From contig NC_059472.1 in NCBI RefSeq assembly GCF_018139145.2, forward strand, positions 101,134,877 to 101,198,876: a DNA stretch of 64,000 bases, given 5' to 3'. This document shows positions 58,401-64,000 of the stretch, one piece after another. Positions within the stretch are counted from its first letter, which is position 1; each line of letters opens with the position of its first letter. The notes beneath the pieces were generated by a model, which saw nothing but the letters and a program-made list of their open reading frames with translations, searched no databases and was not told where the DNA came from. A program made the position numbers and the translations under genes. The DNA is from Gymnogyps californianus. Its lineage: Eukaryota > Chordata > Aves > Accipitriformes > Cathartidae.

Positions 58401-61400
58401 TTTCTTTGTAGTGAGAGGAGTAGTACATTTTAGACTTTGTCCTGTATTTGAAAGAGCTCAGTAGATGAGATCTGAGGGCCTGTGAGTTTAGAAAACTTTG
58501 CTTTAGGAGGTCCAGATTGAACCTTAAAAGCTGTGTATAGCCCTCAAAGCCTGGCTTGCATATTCACTTTCCTTGTCATTTCAAGGTGAGGAGAACGTTG
58601 TTTGCTCGCAGGCTTTTCATTAATGTTGAAGGGAAATCACGAGAACAATCAGCTCTCATGATGGTTTGAATTTCTTTTTGTAACAATTCATGTAAATAGG
58701 TGTGCATATGCAAGCTAGACATAGCTTTAGGGCTGCTGTTAAATTGCCAGTGTATACGCCAGTTGCATTAAAATCGGACAGCTCTGGCTTATGTGCAGCA
58801 CTTTTAGTTGTAGGAGTAACAATTAGAAATGCCACTTACTCTTTCTGGAAGTAAGGGCTAGATGCCAAGTGGATGGACTATGAGTTTGGATTTGGGGTGG
58901 GGGGTGTTGTGGAAGCCATAGAAAACCTATCGTCTTTATTTCTTATGAACTATTTTCACCTCAGCATTGCTCTTAAATTATTATGCAAACAACTAAGCAA
59001 TGTCTTTTAGCCAGCTGTGTTAGCCATTCTCTTTGAAGCAGGTGTGCCATGCAAGTCTGTCAGCACTTTCAGACATCAGCAAGCTCTCTTGGTGTGCCTT
59101 TGACTGATTAGGAGTGATGCTTGCTTCTGCCTCTTTTCATTCTGTTTAAAGCAGAGCTACTATAATGCAGGTCCTTTTTATTTGCTAAGACAGAAATACA
59201 AAATAAACAATGCAGCAGGATATTTCTCCACCCAACACACCAAGTGCAAGAGCTACTTGCAAATCCTTGAAGGGATCAAGGGCTTCCCAGGTGAATGCTG
59301 TTGGGTATTAAGGAATCTCTGGTGAGTGGCCATGGCTGATGAGATAAAAGTTTCAACTTTATTTGATCACTATTAGCTACGAATGACTGACCCCAGACAT
59401 CCTGTATAATGTGGTTACCCAGCTATGAGTCCAGCTGAGCTGGCTACATACCTACTCTGCTTGCTGGTGCCCAGTGCAATGAACTGTGTTGATTCTGCAT
59501 TTTTGGCTGTTAGTGGAAGAAGTGACAAGTTCAGCTAGAAACGTGGTTTCTAACAGCAAGAATGCTTTGTTCATGGTGACAACTGGGGGTGCTGGGGCGT
59601 CGCATCAAAGGAACCGGTACCATGGGAGCAGCAGCTTTCTGTCAAGCACTGAGGCAGGCACTGCTGTTACTGGGACAGTTGAGCTGCTGTAAATCACGGT
59701 GCCAGAGTTACAGAGGTCAGTGGTAGCTGGGGCAGGAGGAAATCTTGGCCGTATGTCCTTTCTACCAATAGAGCCACAAGGTGCTGGTGGCATGATGTAA
59801 ACAAGCCCTATCTGTAGGTAGATGTCCAAAGTGCACATACAGCATGTAGAAACTGCTGTTGGAATGAGGTGGTGAAAAACACTTATTGCTTGCACAAAAT
59901 GAACCTTTTTAAGCAGCAGTCAGGGTCATTTGTCCCTGTTTACCATGATGATCTTTACAGTGGAAGTGTAAATTTCACAGCATTTTAAGAAGAGAAGGGA
60001 AGACTCTTGTGCCCCCCTCTTCCTGCTCGCATTTATGCATTTAAGCTATTTTTAATATAGCATGTGTGTGTGTGGAATTACATAGGCCAGTAATAAGCAC
60101 CTAAGACCTAAGCTGGGGATAGGAAACAAACCTGATGCAGCAGGCTGTGGGGGAAGTGGAGAGTCAGTGTTGTTCCCAGGGAGGGGAAAGGGAGCTCATT
60201 CATGATGGCTGGGAGCAGTGCTGCTGCTGGGGGGGACAGGAAGGTGACAGAGGGCATGAAAAGGGATCAGGAGGCAGGGCCCCCTCCCCAGGGGTGTTAG
60301 GAGGGAAGGGAAGATCAGCATGGAGGCAGGCCTGAGAGCTGCAGCGGTCTGAGGGAGGAAGGGATCCTGTGCAACCTGGACGGAGGAAAGAAGCAAAACA
60401 GGGGATGCAAAGAAGTGGTGGGATAGGGTCCCCTGCCCAAAGGAGGGGCATGAAGGTATGCAGTCACTTCCTGGGCAAACATGGGAGCCCTAGTGAAGAG
60501 TTGCATCGTGCTCTAAAACAACAGGCAGAATCTCAACAAACTGTAAAACCTTGTAAATAAATACCCTGGGCTGAACAGGTGTTATTTAGCATCAGTACTG
60601 ACCTGAGAGGCTGTTGCAGCTCACTGTTTTCAGCGATTACAGCATTGTAGCAAACTTCTGAAAATGGTGGCCAAGCTATTCATGTCAAGCCTTTGCCTAC
60701 TCCTAATGTTTTCAGGGCCATTTTCACTTCCAGCAGCAATCAGTGCACTGCGCTGTAGCTTCGAGCTATGCAGAAGTCCAGCTCGATTTGTTTGCTGCAG
60801 CTAGAAGTCAGCGACACCCCCGGTGTGAGTGCTGCATGCGATGGCTATACCCACTCGCTCCCAGCAAAGGCTGTGAGGAGGTTGGTTCTGCGTGGAAGAA
60901 GTGTGGTAGATGTTTCTGCTGGGGAGCAAGATGGGTGAAGCTTGTGTGTACAGTCAGTACACTTGGCTTTTGTGCCAGTGAAACATGTAATGCTACAGAG
61001 GAGTCCTTTGGCTGTTATTTCAAGATGTGGATAGTAGGATTTTAAGAAAATATGAATTAAAAAAAGGTCCTTTAACAGTGCTTTCAAACGCATAAGGTGT
61101 TTGCACTTATCTGCTGAAAATCTGTGTTACAGAGAATCAGGGTAAAAGACGTGTTGAAAACCTTGGGAGTAAACGAGTAAAAAAGACTGTCTAGGCTATG
61201 TAGTCCTGTGTGTAAATCAGAGATTGTTTGTTGCAAGGTTATATCCTCAAAGCAGCTGTTCACAATAGCTTGTTGTACCAGTTCTACAAGATTTTCTAAA
61301 AGAAATTCAAGATACGAAGCTTGCTGTTTTCTTGCCAAACTTTGTTTCACACAAGAGTCCTGCATCTTTGCACCCTGTGCTGGGAGTCCTTTTGCTTTGA

Positions 61401-61866
61401 GAAGGAGCTCTCTTTCTCTCTCTTGATCAGGAATAAATCCAGCTCAAGTCCAAAATAAAGGAGGGGGGGAATCTTTCTTTCCATTTTTGTTTTCCTTTCA
61501 GAAGCTAGGAGTTAGGAGGAAGGGAGAAATGCTAGAAACTGAGAGATGTTAAGAGTGGGCTTTAGAGCACATGTTTAGCTATAATCGTTCTTATACACCC
61601 ATGCGTGTCTCTCCTTTTATCACCAGCCCTCCATGAAATGTGGAGATTAGCACTAGTCATGCGGAAGTGTTTAAAAATTCAAGCAGTGACAATAGGAAGT
61701 GTCAGACAGTAATGGAATAAGTACGGCAAAATTACAAAGACAGCAGCTATTCATTAATAAATTAGAACCTTGTAAGATTTTTTTTTTTAAAACTGAAGGC
61801 ATCTAACTTGGAAATGGTATTCTTCTGGATGCAACTTTATAATTTCCCTTTCACCCTGTTTGGGGG

Positions 61867-61878
61867 AAAAAAAAAAAA
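61867..61878 (+). repeat. Poly-A tract (A12)
   Basis: A12 after TGGGGG; no attached element recognised. Confidence 0.85.
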
Positions 61879-63796
61879 TCCCTTTTTAATCATAGACCAA
61901 ATCATGTGTTAATACTCCCCACTGCACATTCAGAAGTAAATTTAGTATGAGGCATTAGAGCCACAGCCGTCTCCAAGGGACAGGTGGGGAACTGTGAGGC
62001 ATAACCCTGGACATGGAGCTACAAAGATGGGGCAAGAAAGAGGGCGTAGAGCAAGCCCTGGTGCGCAGCGCCTTTCTCATGCTCTCTGCTTACTGAAAAC
62101 ACTAGTGTCATAGATGAGATAGCCAAAACATGATGTAAGAAAGGTCTAACTAAAGCATATGTTACGCTCAGGTAATTTTGGTGGTGTTACCGGGAGGTTC
62201 GAGGTGGCATTTCCTTGATGCGCAGCCCAGCTCAGCTCTGCACCTCGGTATAGGGTGCTCTGCATGGGATTCCCTGGCACGGGGCTGTAACTCAGTGTTT
62301 GGCAGGGGACAACCCCACCTCCCCCTCCTTTTCAGGCCACCGCACTCAGAACACCACCCAGATCTCTGCGCTCATGTTTTCCATTTAAAAGCATTCAGAG
62401 CGGCTGAAGCGAAGGGCCACCCAGTGCTTCGAGCGAGCAGCTGCAGTAGTGGGTCTTGTATTGGCCAGAGCGGAGCATGTTCTCACTTATCCGCATTAAA
62501 TATGGGTGGCCATGGGTCCCTCGGGAAAGCGTGCTTTCTCACTATCTGGAGGTGGCAACTATTGTCTGCCTTTCCAGCTTTACTGCTTGAAATAGTTTTC
62601 TTCTGCTTCCTGTGTCTGTGGAGTTGCGTGTGTTCAATGGTCTTGAAAAACATCACATGGGAGAAAACCTTTTGAATCTGCTCCTCTGGTATAGAGGGAC
62701 CAGCTTAATGAGAAACGCTTCTCTTTAAAAAGTTTTTATTAAAAAAAATCCCTTGTTCCTTTCTCCATCCCCTGCCCCTTTTGCTCCCTCCTCTTTCCCA
62801 GCTGAGGACTATAGGTGACTTTTGCATGTAATATATTTTTCTGATCAGCCCTCCAAAGGCTAAGTCCCCTGATCTTCTGTACAAAAATGCCATTTCTTAT
62901 TAATTTTTTATGAACTGAGCTTATTATCCTGCCTTTCATTTTGTGTAAACTGTAATTAAAATGTACGAAGAATTTGACTTGCAGTGTGCCCTTGTGGGTC
63001 TGTTGTTGGGTCTGCCTTAGCAGCATGCATCAAGAGCACACTGAAACATTGATTTTTATTTTTTTAAATGAAGTCTCAGGTCATTTCACAGGGGGCAATT
63101 GGAGCCTTTGAATGAGGAACCCAGGAATGCCTTTTCCATTGGGCAAGATTTGTGCAGCCACGGCAGGTACCAGTGTAGACCTCTGGCTGGAAATGCAACG
63201 AATGAGCTCAGATCACAGTCAGTTCTAGAAAAGTCAACACATTCCTGGTCTCCAAATAGCTATTTTATTAGGTCGTTTTAAATTTCCTTCCCCTCTTTTT
63301 TGGGCATATTGGTGAAGAAGGTAGAGGGGAGTGACATCATTTGTGACCCTGCTTGAAACGTTACTAGAACAAAGTGAAAATTGTTGTTGTTGTTCTGTGT
63401 AACCCATGAAGACAAATTTGGTGGGAGCCCAGGCAGGCTGCTGGATTTCAGAAATCTGAGATAGCCCAGGGAGAGTCAGGTCACTGGGCATGTGGTGCGG
63501 TTTTGTTTCTGCACCGTGCACTTTTAAGAGTTACCTCGATATTTTGAACATTTCCTTCCTATTGTTCTTAGGTCAATATAGTTATTGTAATAGATGAGTG
63601 TGATTGTAGATAAAACTGTGATAAAGCTTAGGTTTTTCTGCCTTTATATGTGTCCAAAGGCACAACTGACATCAGAGAGTCGCTACTCAGCTTACCGGCA
63701 ATTTTCCCCGCAAAACTTATACCAGGATGGCCAACTTGTAATTGATAATTTGCCAGCAGTATTTGCACGGGGCTTTACTTGTGTGGTGTGTTTGGA

Positions 63797-63870
63797 TTTT
63801 TTTTGTTGTTTGGTTTTTTTTGTTTGGTTTTGGGTTTTTTGGTGGGTGGTTTTTTTAATTTATTTTTAAA
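63797..63870 (+). repeat. T/G-rich low-complexity tract
   Basis: Alternating T6-T8 runs and GG/GGG groups, ending in AATTTATTTTTAAA. A similar composition occurs at 20051-20097. Confidence 0.85.
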
Positions 63871-64000
63871 TTTCCAGCTACATTTCTGTTATAATATGAT
63901 CAACTATGACTCTTAGCTTTTATTTTTTTGGTACTAACTTTCTAGCCATTTTTTGGGAGGAAAATACTGAAGATACAAGCTATGTGTATTATATGGCTGA

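Larger units (their letters stand above)
55338..64000. other. Non-coding stretch, right edge
   Basis: No gene was recognised. It contains a (GA)n tract (55408-55422), a purine/G-rich block (about 60120-60480) with several GGG runs, A12 (61867-61878), a GC-richer patch (about 62180-62460) and a T/G-rich tract (about 63797-63870). Open frames are short or composition-driven. Confidence 0.6.

Noticed and set aside
1..64000. tRNA, rRNA, snRNA and known microRNA genes
   Set aside because: None was recognised by eye. A covariance-model scan (tRNAscan-SE, Infernal/Rfam) would be decisive; any high-scoring hit would overturn this.

Overview
The window reads as vertebrate nuclear DNA, almost certainly from a bird. 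Three kinds of evidence point there: several CR1 LINEs (one with a long, nearly open reverse transcriptase frame), CR1 3' ends carrying the ATTCTATG-type tail, and LTR elements whose ends contain the GGTTAAACCACGACA-type terminus. The rest is AT-rich single-copy DNA dense in stop codons, with scattered poly-A/T and short microsatellites. No bacterial-style gene order, rRNA, tRNA, CRISPR array or intact host protein-coding gene was recognised. I cannot name the species or the host gene.

Layout. 1-1705: AT-rich non-coding DNA. 1706-1821: the best host exon candidate, a 116-base segment with a strong acceptor and a consensus donor but stops in all frames, so a 5'UTR or lncRNA exon if real. 1822-26636: a long non-coding stretch holding a decayed L2/MIR-like tail (about 6762-6845), a decayed CR1-like endonuclease relic (about 16490-16880), a G-quadruplex-capable run (19055-19081) and homopolymers. 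26637-28425: a 5'-truncated CR1 on the minus strand; its RT frame is broken by only two single-base deletions plus a stop. 28638-28707: a weaker exon candidate. 30593-31171: a solo LTR (plus strand) with 5-bp CCAAT target duplications. 31172-41489: non-coding, with a perfect-unit 50-bp tandem duplication at 34189-34288. 41490-42650: an older minus-strand CR1 that has lost the RT segment carrying the catalytic FADD motif. 46972-49592: a complete but non-autonomous LTR retrotransposon on the minus strand (two ~590-bp LTRs, 5-bp CATGG target duplication, Lys-type primer binding site, polypurine tract). It has no gag/pol/env frame; its 1.4-kb interior holds about 13 diverged copies of a 49-bp tandem repeat. 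55121-55337: a third CR1 3' fragment. The remainder to 64000 is non-coding, with possible conserved regulatory blocks.

The most interesting object is the non-autonomous LTR element with its 49-bp array. Two retroelement systems probably explain it and its neighbours: CR1 machinery for the LINE copies, and an unseen autonomous endogenous retrovirus supplying proteins in trans for the LTR element. The solo LTR shares TATA, GGGATATT and 3'-terminal blocks with the complete element and is a relative of it. The host part looks like a very long intron or an intergenic region.
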